A stretch of 64,000 nt of DNA from Mucilaginibacter sp. UR6-11 (GTDB taxonomy: Bacteria > Bacteroidota > Bacteroidia > Sphingobacteriales > Sphingobacteriaceae): the NCBI RefSeq assembly GCF_020880695.1, contig NZ_JAJIWO010000002.1, positions 248,001 through 312,000 of the forward strand. Direction: 5' to 3'. The notes under the pieces were generated by a model. It was not told the DNA's origin, searched no databases, and saw only the letters and a program-made list of their open reading frames with translations. The translations under genes and the position numbers were made by a program. Below, one piece after another: positions 53,552 to 62,394 of this stretch. Positions within the stretch are counted from its first letter, which is position 1; each line of letters begins with the position of its first letter.

Positions 53552-54691
53552 ATGAAGAAGTTACAAATAGCCTTACTGCTGCTATTGCCGCTGGCGGGCC
53601 TCGCACAAAAAAAAGCTGCGCCGCTTGCTAAAACTTACGACTTGCTGTTGGGAGGGTACACCGGAGCCAATGCAGGCAACGGGATAGCTGTTTACCGCTT
53701 TAATACAGAAACAGGCAAGGTTGCTTTTTTAAACCAAATTGAAGGGATTGAGAACCCCGACTTCCTGGCGATCAGCAATGATTATAAATTTGTATACGCC
53801 TGTAATGTAAATACAACGGGTGGGGAGGGCGGGGTAAGCGCCTTAAAATTTGATAGCGCTACGGGCAAACTGCAGTTAATTAACAAACAGCCCGGCGGGG
53901 GCATAAACCCGGTTCATATTATTTTAGATAAGGATAATAAAAATGTATTTGTATCCTATTACAGCAGCGGAAGCCTGGGTGTATTGCCGGTAAATAAAGA
54001 CGGGTCATTGGGGAAGGTATCGCAAACCTTACAATACACGGGCTCCGGGCCGCATAAAAATCAAAAAGGACCGCATGTACACGCGTCAATTTTTTCAGCG
54101 GATGGTCAGTTTTTAATGGTTGCCGATTTGGGAACGGATAAGATCGACATTTATAAATACGACAATACGAGGGCGCAACCCCTAACACCGGCCGACCCAG
54201 CTTTCGAAATGACCGCGCCCGGCGACGGGCCTCGCCACCTGGAGTTTTCTCCGGATCAAAAATTCCTGTACGTAATACAGGAACTAAGTGCCTGCGTAAG
54301 GGTGTACAAATACAATAATGGTAAACTAACTTTTGTGCAAACCATTAACATGATGCCGGCAGGTTACGAACGAAACGGGGCTGCAGATCTGCATGTGTCG
54401 GCTGACGGTAATTTCTTATATGCCTCAAATCGTGGTACCGCCAATAACATTGTACAGTACGCAATAAATAAGCAGGATGGCAAATTAACGTTGGTGGACC
54501 GTTACAATGTGAGCAAGGCTCCACGCGGTTTTACTATTGACCCATCGGGCAATTTCTTATTAAGCGCTGGTCAGGATGGGAATACGATTATTATTTTTAA
54601 AATAGATAAAGCCACCGGTAAACTAACATTGACCGATAATAAAATAGATATTGCACAGGTGACGTGCTTAAAGTGGGTGCCAGCCGAATAA
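53552..54691 (+). CDS. Second exported lactonase-family beta-propeller
   Basis: 379 aa from MKKLQIALLL (53552); the upstream frame to 53480 includes the conserved promoter block and is rejected. Signal peptide ends GLAQ. Seven-bladed lactonase propeller: LLGGYTGANAGNGIAVYRFN near 31-50, HVHASIFSADGQFLMVADLG near 174-193, RHLEFSPDQKFLYVIQE near 228-244 and ADLHVSADGNFLYASNRG near 279-296. Same size and motifs as the gene at 42832. Its stop codon overlaps the next ATG by one base (TAATG), implying translational coupling to a hydrolase. Confidence 0.92.
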   Translation: MKKLQIALLLLLPLAGLAQKKAAPLAKTYDLLLGGYTGANAGNGIAVYRFNTETGKVAFLNQIEGIENPDFLAISNDYKFVYACNVNTTGGEGGVSALKFDSATGKLQLINKQPGGGINPVHIILDKDNKNVFVSYYSSGSLGVLPVNKDGSLGKVSQTLQYTGSGPHKNQKGPHVHASIFSADGQFLMVADLGTDKIDIYKYDNTRAQPLTPADPAFEMTAPGDGPRHLEFSPDQKFLYVIQELSACVRVYKYNNGKLTFVQTINMMPAGYERNGAADLHVSADGNFLYASNRGTANNIVQYAINKQDGKLTLVDRYNVSKAPRGFTIDPSGNFLLSAGQDGNTIIIFKIDKATGKLTLTDNKIDIAQVTCLKWVPAE

Positions 54692-55950
54692 TGAACATGA
54701 AAAAACTAACTTTCTTTTTACTTTTTCAATTAACAATATCAGCAGCCTTTGCGCAAAGCCATACTGCTAACGACGCTTATGCTGCAAAGTTTGTAAACTA
54801 TTATAACGGAGCAAAGCCGGATAGTATTTATACCCTGCTTAGTGTGGCAGGCAGGGCCAAAAGTTCAACCTCATCTATAAGCACTGCAGTGCTGCAGTTA
54901 CAGGGGGTGCTTGGCACAATAACAAAATGGGAATATTACCAGGGAAATAAAAATGCAGATACCTATGTAGGAGTTTTAGAGCGGTCGGGCCCGGTATTAT
55001 ATTTTACATTTAATAAAGACGGCAAGTTGCTCGGGTTTTATACCGATGCTGATACGCGCGAACAACCGGGAACTATTACAGTTAAAACCGCCGATGCGGT
55101 ATTGAAAGGCACACTTTCGGTTCCGGAGGTTAAACAAAAAATCCCGGTAGTATTAATGATTGCCGGATCGGGCCCCACGGACCGGGACGGAAATACAAAA
55201 TCGGCAGGCGTTAATCCTAATAGCTATCTCCAAATCAGCGAAGCCTTAAAGCAAAAAAACATCGCCGTTTTGAGGTATGATAAGCGTGGCGTGGGCCAAA
55301 GCACAACAACCAGGCCGATAGCTGAAGTTACTTTTAATGATATGGTGGCCGATGCCGTAGCGCTGGTGAAATTTTTAAAAACAGACGCACGTTTCTCGAA
55401 AATTATCATAGCCGGCCATAGCGAGGGCTCATTAATTGCGATATTAGTTTGCAAGCAGGAAAAAGTGGACGGTTTTATCTCAATCTCGGGATCCGGGGTA
55501 CCGGCTTCGGAAATGTTGAAAACACAGTTAAAAGACAAACTATCGGTAGATAATTATAATAAGTCGTCGTTAATGATTGATAGTATAAAAGTAGGAGAGG
55601 CAGTTAAGCAAAAGCTTACGCTATGGTCCATGGGATTATTTGCGCCGTCACTGCAGCAATACCTTCATTCCTGGATGCAATATGATCCGCAGAAAGAGAT
55701 AGCTAAACTAACGGTGCCGACGTTAATTGTGCAGGGAACAACTGATATACAGATTGGTGTTGAAGACGCCATGCTATTAAAAAAGGGCAAACCCAACGCG
55801 CAACTCAAACTGATAACCGGCATGAGCCATATTTTAAAAGAGGGCCCGGCAGATAAGATCCAGAATATGGCTACTTATACAAAAACCGATTTGCCGCTGC
55901 ACCCGGAACTAATCCCGGTGCTGGCGAAGTTTATTGAAAGCGTTAAATAA
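54691..55950 (+). CDS. Exported alpha/beta hydrolase with DUF3887-like N-terminal domain
   Basis: 419 aa from ATG 54691 (an alternative is MKKL at 54697). Signal peptide ends SAAFAQ. A DUF3887-like domain covers about 25-115, and the hydrolase starts near 145: MIAGSGPTDRDG (oxyanion loop), LRYDKRGVG, AGHSEGSLIA (Ser nucleophile) near 237-246, VQGTTDIQIGVED (Asp) and GMSHILK (His) near 390. All triad residues are visible. Probably an esterase or peptidase; the DUF3887 part binds the substrate or dimerises. Coupled to the lactonase gene by TAATG. Confidence 0.9.
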   Translation: MNMKKLTFFLLFQLTISAAFAQSHTANDAYAAKFVNYYNGAKPDSIYTLLSVAGRAKSSTSSISTAVLQLQGVLGTITKWEYYQGNKNADTYVGVLERSGPVLYFTFNKDGKLLGFYTDADTREQPGTITVKTADAVLKGTLSVPEVKQKIPVVLMIAGSGPTDRDGNTKSAGVNPNSYLQISEALKQKNIAVLRYDKRGVGQSTTTRPIAEVTFNDMVADAVALVKFLKTDARFSKIIIAGHSEGSLIAILVCKQEKVDGFISISGSGVPASEMLKTQLKDKLSVDNYNKSSLMIDSIKVGEAVKQKLTLWSMGLFAPSLQQYLHSWMQYDPQKEIAKLTVPTLIVQGTTDIQIGVEDAMLLKKGKPNAQLKLITGMSHILKEGPADKIQNMATYTKTDLPLHPELIPVLAKFIESVK

Positions 55951-55981
55951 TTTAAAATGTTTTTTGCAGTAATTCGTCTGC

Positions 55982-56452
55982 ATGGGTATGTATACAACCT
56001 TATTAGCTTTACACTCATTAATCCGCTGGCTGGTATTGGTCAGCCTGGTTTTTGCCATCCTATGGGCCTACAGGGGCTGGCTGTTAAGAAAAAGATATTT
56101 AAAATTTGATGATACCGTCAGGCACGTCACAGCTACTGTGGCGCATGTTCAGTTAATATTAGGTATTTGGCTCTATTTTATAAGCCCCATAGTAACTTAT
56201 TTCCTGCATAATTTTAGCATAGCGGTGCATGAACGGGTTATGCGGTTTTTTGGAATGGAACATATCACCATGATGCTGATCGGCATAACGCTTATTACCA
56301 TCGGTTCTGTCAAAGCCAAAAGAAAATCAACCGATAAAGACAAATTCAAAACCATGGCGATTTGGTTCACCATAGCATTGCTGGTTATTTTGAGCTCTGT
56401 ACCGTGGTGGTTTTCGCCATTGATAAGCAGGCCCGGTTTCAGGCCGTTTTAA
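55982..56452 (+). CDS. Four-helix membrane protein with conserved histidines
   Basis: 156 aa with four membrane segments (about 10-28, 48-67, 88-107 and 123-141). Histidines at the start (LHSLIRW), in HVTATVAHVQ and in the second half (AVHERVMRF, MEHITMM) recall cytochrome b-like haem proteins, but haem binding is only a guess. Begins 31 bases after the hydrolase gene; may be in the same transcript. Confidence 0.7.
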   Translation: MGMYTTLLALHSLIRWLVLVSLVFAILWAYRGWLLRKRYLKFDDTVRHVTATVAHVQLILGIWLYFISPIVTYFLHNFSIAVHERVMRFFGMEHITMMLIGITLITIGSVKAKRKSTDKDKFKTMAIWFTIALLVILSSVPWWFSPLISRPGFRPF

Positions 56453-56462
56453 AGAAAAAAAA

Positions 56463-56496
56463 GCGGGTAGCCGGAGACCCTAAACCAACTACCCGC
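56463..56496 (+). terminator. Hairpin after the four-helix membrane protein
   Basis: GCGGGTAG (56463-56470) and CTACCCGC (56489-56496), an 8-bp perfect stem 10 bases after the stop codon, preceded by A-run and without a downstream T-tract. Confidence 0.6.
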
Positions 56497-56616
56497 CAAA
56501 CAATTAATATACAACAATCTATATATACAACCGTGGTATTTGTTAATATCATTACGAGACTAAATTCAAGGACGTTGCTTCAGTTATAAAATAAATTGAT
56601 ACAATAATAAAGCTGC

Positions 56617-56643
56617 ATAAAAAAGGCCGCTCCTGGGGCAGCC
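56617..56643 (-). terminator. Terminator of the ArsR-SRPBCC operon
   Basis: On the minus strand GGCTGC and GCGGCC (56638-56643 with 56625-56630, one G-U pair) are followed by six T. It lies 25 bases after the SRPBCC stop codon. Confidence 0.75.
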
Positions 56644-56668
56644 TCACTTCTATAATAATTCTGGAACA

Positions 56669-57157
56669 TTAAGCTTCCAGTAATTCATCAAGATTGCCCA
56701 ATGCCATAGTAAAGCCTCCCTCAAAGCCCATTTCAACGATTTTTTGTAAGTCGGTTTCGCTGTCAAAAGATAGCGTAGCCTCAAGGATAGTGCCTGTAGC
56801 GGTAGCTTTAAATATATTTAGCCAGTGCATAGCCGGAAAGTTGCTGTCGATATTACCATCTTCGTCGCAAAAATTGCTGATTGCTGCAAAGCTTTGCCCG
56901 GGTGTTATTGATGTAAAATTAACACGGCACCAGGCTTTTTCGCCATTAGGGCCTGCCATACAATAAAGCCATAGGCCACCTTCCCTAAAATCCATTGTTT
57001 TAGTCTCGGCACGCCAGGGTCTTGGTGCCCACCATTTATCTAATATGCTTGCGTCGGTCCACGCTTTCCATACTTTTTCAACGGGTGCATTAAAAGCACG
57101 TATAACATTCAGTTTTTTGTTAGCCAGGTCTTTTAAAATTTCGGTTTTGTTTGTCAT
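56669..57157 (-). CDS. SRPBCC/AHSA1-domain protein
   Basis: 162 aa. START-like AHSA1 (Aha1-like) domain: NVIRAFNAPVEKVWKAWTDA near 18-37, the DKWWAPRPW motif near 42-50, and the C-terminal GFEGGFTMALGNLDELL near 143-159. A soluble protein binding a hydrophobic ligand. It follows an ArsR gene by 11 bases, an arrangement seen very widely, and is expected to be co-expressed with it. The ligand is unknown. Confidence 0.93.
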   Translation of the reverse strand: MTNKTEILKDLANKKLNVIRAFNAPVEKVWKAWTDASILDKWWAPRPWRAETKTMDFREGGLWLYCMAGPNGEKAWCRVNFTSITPGQSFAAISNFCDEDGNIDSNFPAMHWLNIFKATATGTILEATLSFDSETDLQKIVEMGFEGGFTMALGNLDELLEA

Positions 57158-57168
57158 GATTATTGTTT

Positions 57169-57474
57169 TTAAAGGTCTTTTAATACATCGTCTAACTGGT
57201 CAAAGCGGTCCTCCCAGATCTTGCGGAAGGTATCCAGCCATTGGTCTACTTCTTTCATTTTATTGGCGTTTAGGTGATAGTAAATTTCCCTGCCGTTTTG
57301 CGTTTGCGTTACTGCTTCACACTCTGCCAAAATTTGGATGTGTTTTGACACAGCCTGCCGCGTGCTGTTAAAATGCTCGGCCAATGCGTTAGGTGTCATG
57401 GCATGAATAGCCAGCAGCGCTAAAATTGCACGGCGGGTAGGGTCGGCTATAGCCTGGAATATATCTCTTCTCAT
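57169..57474 (-). CDS. ArsR-family repressor
   Basis: 101 aa. Winged helix: [20 protein letters not shown] near 2-21, [20 protein letters not shown] near 32-51 (recognition helix), then a wing with [10 protein letters not shown]. This is the ArsR subgroup that accompanies AHSA1-like proteins and lacks metal-binding motifs. It probably represses its own operon through the palindrome directly in front of its start codon. Confidence 0.93.
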   Translation of the reverse strand: MRRDIFQAIADPTRRAILALLAIHAMTPNALAEHFNSTRQAVSKHIQILAECEAVTQTQNGREIYYHLNANKMKEVDQWLDTFRKIWEDRFDQLDDVLKDL

Positions 57475-57478
57475 TTTA

Positions 57479-57528
57479 TTTGCAACCGATTGGTTGCAAA
57501 TATATACGCAGCTTTTCGGTTGCGCAAA
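57479..57528 (-). promoter_or_regulatory. Complete promoter with overlapping ArsR operator
   Basis: On the minus strand: TTTG at 57528-57525, a 20-base spacer, and TATATTTG at 57504-57497. The perfect inverted repeat TTTGCAACC-N4-GGTTGCAAA (57479-57500) covers the last bases of the -7 box and the start site. A third half-site, GCAACC, occurs in the spacer. Binding of the regulator would block polymerase. Confidence 0.85.
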
Positions 57529-57652
57529 TTTATTTGAAAATATTTTTATGGAAAGTGTTGATTTAGTGCCTTTTTAATTGTTTGGAATTAAGACCGAGTT
57601 TAATAAAAATTATTTTTTACTTTTATTAGCCCGGTAAATTAACCCCCAATTT

Positions 57653-59761
57653 ATGCCTTTATTTAGTAAACCCAAGTTTGTTTGCCTGTTTGTAATAGCG
57701 ACGGCAATGCTGCAAAATGTACAAAGATCAGCGGGGCAAACCGCAGTAAATCTGCAGGAGTTTAATAAAAAAAGCGGTGTAAGTGTAAGGGTTAATGGCT
57801 CAAAAATCAACCTGAGCTGGCCGGTGGGCAACGCCGAACACGGCCGGGTTGTGTTTGATCTGGATAAAACAAAGCCCTTGTTTAAAAGCATCCAGGCTAC
57901 CCGTAAAGAGCTATACAAAGAGGTAGCGGCAAACCTAAACCCGGAGTTTATCCTCACCGTTGGTAAGCGGGATCTGGTATCACAAAACGGCTGGAATATA
58001 TTTTTTGACCGCGTTCCGCAAAAGCCTTTTACACCATATCTCGTTGGTTTTGATAAACAAACGGCATCCGTTAAAACCGAAGGTTCACGTACCATTGTGC
58101 GTATTGACGGTGTGAAAGCAAGTACATTTAGCGGGCAGTTGGAAATTACTTTTTATAATGGCAGCCCGTTATTTAATGTGGCCGCAGTAATGGCTACCGA
58201 TGCCGACTCGACTGCTATTGTATACGACGCGGGGTTAGTAAGCACTATTGCTGCCTGGAGTAAAATAAGCTGGGCCAAAACCAATGATGAATTTTCCGGC
58301 GCTCCATTTTCGGCGGCTGATACCAGCAAGAACATTGCTGTAAAATATCGCACTATAATTGGGCAAACCACTAATGGTAGTTTGGCTATTTTCCCGGCGC
58401 CGCATCAATATTTCTATCCGCTTGATGAGGCATTTAATTTGAAATTTACCTGGTATGGTACCAATTATCGCAAAATGATACCCGGTTATGGCATCGGGAT
58501 CCGCCAGGACCTGTATGGCGACCATCGTTATGTGCCCTGGTTTAATGCGCCGCCGGGTACCCAGCAAAGGCTAAACTTTTTTTGCCTGGTTAGCACCGGC
58601 GATGGCAGGAGCACTTTAGAAAAAATAAAACAGTTTACACATAGCGATAGGTTTGTACCATTGCCGGGATATAAAACCATGTCAAGCCATTTTCACAATG
58701 AATACACGACCACAGTATTGTTAAAGGGCAAACCCGTTGAGGCGGAGCCTGAATATGTACGGGTATTTAAAAACCTGGGCGTTAACATTGTCCACCTGGC
58801 AGAGTTTCACGGTACGGGGCACCCAAAAGGGCCGGACGAGCTAAGGCTTAAAGAGTTAAATACACTGTTTAAAGAATGCGAAAAAGAATCAGGCAAAAAC
58901 TTCCTGTTGCTGCCGGGCGAGGAGCCCAATGAATTTTTTGGCGGGCACTGGCTGGAGTTTTTTCCCAAGCCAATTTACTGGGTTATGTCGCGCAGGGAGG
59001 GTGTTCCGTTCGTTGCTGATGACAGTCGTTATGGTAAAGTATATCATATCCGTGATAAGGACGATATGCTTAAACTATTAGAAACCGAAAACGGCCTGGC
59101 CTGGACGGCCCATGCCCGTACCAAAGGATCAACCGGGTACCCGGATCTGTATAAAAATGAGGCGTTTTATAATTCAGATCATTTTAACGGCGCCGCCTGG
59201 AAAAATATTCCGGCCGATCTGTCAACAGAAAGAATGGGCAAACGGGTTTTCGACCTGATGGATGATATGAACAACTGGGGACTTAAGAAAAAGGTCCTGG
59301 CCGAATCGGACATATTTACCATCACCCGGGACAATGAAATGTATGCGCATGTAAACGTTAATTATTTAAAAATGGCTGCGCTGCCCGAATTTAAAAATGG
59401 CTGGCAGCCGGTGTTGGACGTATTAAAAAGCGGCAACTTCTTCTCAACAACCGGCGAAGTTTTAATCCCCACCTTTAAAGTGAACGGAGCCGAAGCCGGA
59501 TCGACCATAAAAATTACCGGCGACAACAGGTCAGCGGTTGATTTTTCGGTTAAATGGACCTTCCCGCTAAATTTTGTCGAACTGATAACCGGCGATGGCA
59601 GAAACATTTTTCGCGAAAAAATAGACTTAGCATATACCACCGCATTTGGCAGCCAGAGTTTCCATATACCTGTTAACCTGAAAGGGAAAAAGTGGATCCG
59701 CCTGGAAGTTTGGGATGCGGCTGTTAACGGCGCGTTTACACAAACGGTTTGGCTGGAGTAA
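57653..59761 (+). CDS. Large exported protein with PHP-like metal-binding motifs
   Basis: 702 aa. Signal peptide near 1-29 (ends RSAGQ). The N-terminal half (about 35-330) is beta-rich without a recognised domain. The middle (about 343-560) has motifs of a PHP-type metal-dependent phosphoesterase: SSHFHNEYTT, VHLAEFHG, LLPGEEPNEFFGGHWLEFFP and AWTAHARTKGS. The C-terminal part (about 600-700) is a beta-sandwich. Periplasmic hydrolase of an unknown ester is likely. No accessory genes are seen. The family assignment rests on motif pattern alone. Confidence 0.65.
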   Translation: MPLFSKPKFVCLFVIATAMLQNVQRSAGQTAVNLQEFNKKSGVSVRVNGSKINLSWPVGNAEHGRVVFDLDKTKPLFKSIQATRKELYKEVAANLNPEFILTVGKRDLVSQNGWNIFFDRVPQKPFTPYLVGFDKQTASVKTEGSRTIVRIDGVKASTFSGQLEITFYNGSPLFNVAAVMATDADSTAIVYDAGLVSTIAAWSKISWAKTNDEFSGAPFSAADTSKNIAVKYRTIIGQTTNGSLAIFPAPHQYFYPLDEAFNLKFTWYGTNYRKMIPGYGIGIRQDLYGDHRYVPWFNAPPGTQQRLNFFCLVSTGDGRSTLEKIKQFTHSDRFVPLPGYKTMSSHFHNEYTTTVLLKGKPVEAEPEYVRVFKNLGVNIVHLAEFHGTGHPKGPDELRLKELNTLFKECEKESGKNFLLLPGEEPNEFFGGHWLEFFPKPIYWVMSRREGVPFVADDSRYGKVYHIRDKDDMLKLLETENGLAWTAHARTKGSTGYPDLYKNEAFYNSDHFNGAAWKNIPADLSTERMGKRVFDLMDDMNNWGLKKKVLAESDIFTITRDNEMYAHVNVNYLKMAALPEFKNGWQPVLDVLKSGNFFSTTGEVLIPTFKVNGAEAGSTIKITGDNRSAVDFSVKWTFPLNFVELITGDGRNIFREKIDLAYTTAFGSQSFHIPVNLKGKKWIRLEVWDAAVNGAFTQTVWLE

Positions 59762-59895
59762 CCAGGATGATAATCCGACTGCCGGCGCGCTACGCTGTCA
59801 ATTATGACACCCCCGATAAGGAAAGATTATTAACTTTTGGATAAATTCGGCCTTAACCGGGTAATATTGCGTACTTTTAAAGTAAATAATATTTT

Positions 59896-61083
59896 GTGAG
59901 CAATTTACCCCCGGCTATTCAGGCTGATATAAACGCAATAAGTTCAATAGACGTAATCCCTGCTATTTTAGATGTGGTTTGTCTTACCACAGGTATGCGG
60001 TTTGCCGCCATAGCCAGGGTAACCGAAGAGCATTGGGTAACCTGCGCCGTATTGGATAAAATTAACTTTGGCCTTAAACCCGGCGATGAATTAAAGCTTG
60101 AAACTACTATTTGCCATGAAGTAAGGCAGCTTGAACGGGCCGTTGTAATTGATCATGTTGATATGGACAAAGATTTTGCCAATCATCATACCCCCGCCAT
60201 GTATGGTTTCCAGAGCTATATTTCTGTGCCGATAACCTTAAAAAATGGCGAGTTTTTTGGCACCCTTTGCGCCATTGATCCAAGCCCCGCCCAGCTTAAT
60301 AACCCGCAAACCATAAGCATGTTTAATTTATATGCCGGTTTGATAGCGTTACACCTTTACAATATCGATCAGTTAAAATTATCAGAAATGAGGTTGGCCG
60401 AGGAGAAAAGAGAGGGCGAGTTGCGGGAGCGGTTTATGGCTATATTGGGGCATGACCTGCGTAACCCGGTTAGCGCCATTAAAGGCGTGGCCCAGCTATT
60501 ACAAAGAAAGATTTTTGATGATGACAAGTTAATGCGGTTTGCCACTATCCTGCAAAATTCAACTTACCGCATATCGGGCTTAATTGACAATATGATGGAA
60601 TTTGCGAGGGTCAGGCTCGGAACAGGTATTAATCTTAACCCGGAGTATATATCCTTAGCTAAAACATTAAACCATATTGTTGAAGAAATACAAATAATTT
60701 GGCCGGGCCGGTTGATTGAAACTAAATTTGAATTAGACGAGCCTGTATATTGTGATTCAAAGCGGATTGCCCAGTTGTTTTCTAACTTATTAAGTAATGC
60801 ACTTCAGCACGGTAGTAAAAATGACCCTGCAGTTGTTACGGCTTATAGTAATGATTCGGTTTTTTCATTAACCATTACAAACACCGGCAAACAGATATCG
60901 CCAGAAAAAATGGAACACCTTTTTAAGCCCTTTACATTAAGCGATAATAAAGAAAGCAACGATGGCCTGGGGCTTGGGCTATATATATCGGCCGAAATTG
61001 CCAAGGCCCACGGCGGCACATTGGAAGCTGTCTCAACAGAAGCAGAGACATCTTTTAGCTTTACGATGGCCAGTCAGCGCTAA
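59896..61083 (+). CDS. Cytoplasmic GAF-domain sensor histidine kinase
   Basis: 395 aa, GTG start (MSNLPPA); no membrane segment. GAF domain near 15-155, HisKA near 170-235 with the phospho-acceptor His186 in GHDLRNPVSA, HATPase near 275-393 with N-box NLLSNALQHGS and G-boxes NDGLGLGLYISAEIAKAHGG. No response-regulator gene is adjacent, so it is an orphan kinase. The GAF domain may sense a small molecule or redox state. Confidence 0.95.
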   Translation: MSNLPPAIQADINAISSIDVIPAILDVVCLTTGMRFAAIARVTEEHWVTCAVLDKINFGLKPGDELKLETTICHEVRQLERAVVIDHVDMDKDFANHHTPAMYGFQSYISVPITLKNGEFFGTLCAIDPSPAQLNNPQTISMFNLYAGLIALHLYNIDQLKLSEMRLAEEKREGELRERFMAILGHDLRNPVSAIKGVAQLLQRKIFDDDKLMRFATILQNSTYRISGLIDNMMEFARVRLGTGINLNPEYISLAKTLNHIVEEIQIIWPGRLIETKFELDEPVYCDSKRIAQLFSNLLSNALQHGSKNDPAVVTAYSNDSVFSLTITNTGKQISPEKMEHLFKPFTLSDNKESNDGLGLGLYISAEIAKAHGGTLEAVSTEAETSFSFTMASQR

Positions 61084-61116
61084 TCACCCGTCTATATTAA
61101 TATTTATAATCCGGCA

Positions 61117-61130
61117 GGGAATTTATTCCC
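61117..61130 (+). terminator. Short hairpin after the histidine kinase gene
   Basis: GGGAAT-TT-ATTCCC at 61117-61130 with one more G-C pair outside, 34 bases after the kinase stop. Weak, with no T-tract. Confidence 0.35.
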
Positions 61131-61245
61131 GCAATTGCTGTTGTTAGGTTTAATCTTAAATAAAACAGATCAATAAAATCTGGCGCTGACAACAATCGGT
61201 GCAATTAAGGGTTGTATGTAACGCATATAAACGCTTATTTCGGTT

Positions 61246-62040
61246 ATGTATTTTATAATTATAATACCCATACTTGCCCTGCTTGCCTGGATCATTTTTC
61301 GTAAGAAAAGCAATGTTGAAACCTCTCAGTTTCAAAAGCTGGATAAATCGTTGCAGAAGCTTTTAAGCAGCCAGGTAAATTATTACTATAACCTGAGCAG
61401 GGACCAAAAGAAGAGATTTGAATCGCAGGTGGCGGCTTTTCTGCATAAGGTAAATTTGGAAGGCGTAGGCACAGAAATTACGGATCTGGACCGCGTGCTT
61501 ATAGCTTCGAGCGCAGTAATACCGGTTTTTGGGTTAGGCGACTGGGAGTACAGCAACTTAACCAACGTAATACTTTATCCGGATGCGTTTGATCACGCAT
61601 ATCAGTTTGAGGGTAATGGCCGAAACATACAGGGCATGGTTGGTACCGGCTATATGAATGGGCAGATGATCCTGTCCCGCCCGTCATTGCTCAAGGGTTT
61701 TTCATCAGCATCGGGCAAAGAAAATACCGCCATACATGAGTTTGTGCACCTGGTAGATAAATCAGACGGCGCAACCGATGGCATTCCCGAACAATTAACG
61801 GGTAAGGAGTATGCAGACCCCTGGCTAAAACTGATGCACCAGGAAATGCGCCGTATCAGAGACGGTAAGTCGGACATCAATCCGTATGCGATGACCAGCG
61901 AGGCAGAGTTTCTGGCGGTGGCCGCTGAATATTTTTTTGAAAAGCCCGATCAGTTTAAAGATAAACACCCCGAACTGTACCAGCAACTAAGTGAAATATT
62001 CAGACAACGGCCAGTAAAAGGCACCGGGTTCACTATCTGA
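61246..62040 (+). CDS. MtfA-like zinc peptidase (M90)
   Basis: 264 aa. N-terminal membrane helix (about 2-18), then the MtfA zinc peptidase domain: HEFVHLVD (H164, E165, H168) and the third ligand in TSEAEFLAVAAEYFFEKP near 222-239. E. coli MtfA regulates the glucose PTS through Mlc; in Bacteroidota its target is unknown. Length equals the usual family size. Isolated gene. Confidence 0.92.
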   Translation: MYFIIIIPILALLAWIIFRKKSNVETSQFQKLDKSLQKLLSSQVNYYYNLSRDQKKRFESQVAAFLHKVNLEGVGTEITDLDRVLIASSAVIPVFGLGDWEYSNLTNVILYPDAFDHAYQFEGNGRNIQGMVGTGYMNGQMILSRPSLLKGFSSASGKENTAIHEFVHLVDKSDGATDGIPEQLTGKEYADPWLKLMHQEMRRIRDGKSDINPYAMTSEAEFLAVAAEYFFEKPDQFKDKHPELYQQLSEIFRQRPVKGTGFTI

Positions 62041-62099
62041 TTTTTAAGACCGTACTGTCTGTCGATGCGCCGGCAAAACAACAAGCTAATCTGTTTACT

Positions 62100-62257
62100 T
62101 CCTCATTAAGTGCATTAGCCAACAGTTATGTCCCGATGTTGGCCGCTTATTGTGATATCCCGTCAGAACAACATACGTGGCGGATAAGCACCACGACGTT
62201 GTACAACGGCTGGAACTGGCCCATCAACAATGGCTGGGCGAGATGTTTTCGCGATAA
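62100..62257 (+). pseudogene. Degraded coding remnant, possibly a sulfatase C-terminus
   Basis: The 354 bases between mtfA and the oxidoreductase gene hold no intact gene. One frame ending at 62257 reads VADKHHDVVQRLELAHQQW LGEMFSR (split here), which resembles the C-terminus of sulfatases; a different frame just upstream, near 62110-62160, reads SYVPMLAAYCDIPSEQ, resembling the YPTLxxLxGIP stretch of the same family. The two pieces are out of frame. A decayed or frameshifted sulfatase is a reasonable but weak reading. Confidence 0.4.
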
Positions 62258-62394
62258 CGTCCGTTCCGCAATCGTATGCGTAACTTTTAAGTATCAGATA
62301 TCATTTTTTATTTAATTTGATGGATATTTGATAATAGCCGGTTTCCGATATCGGCCAAACCAATTGACCATTTTAAATAAATCATTTATATCCC

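Noticed and set aside
54664..54690. Longer start of the DUF3887 hydrolase
   Set aside because: Lies inside the lactonase gene; the TAATG overlap at 54689-54693 and the signal peptide favour 54691.
57610..58095. 161-aa open frame opposite the PHP-like gene
   Set aside because: Antisense shadow of a long gene with a signal peptide and conserved motifs.
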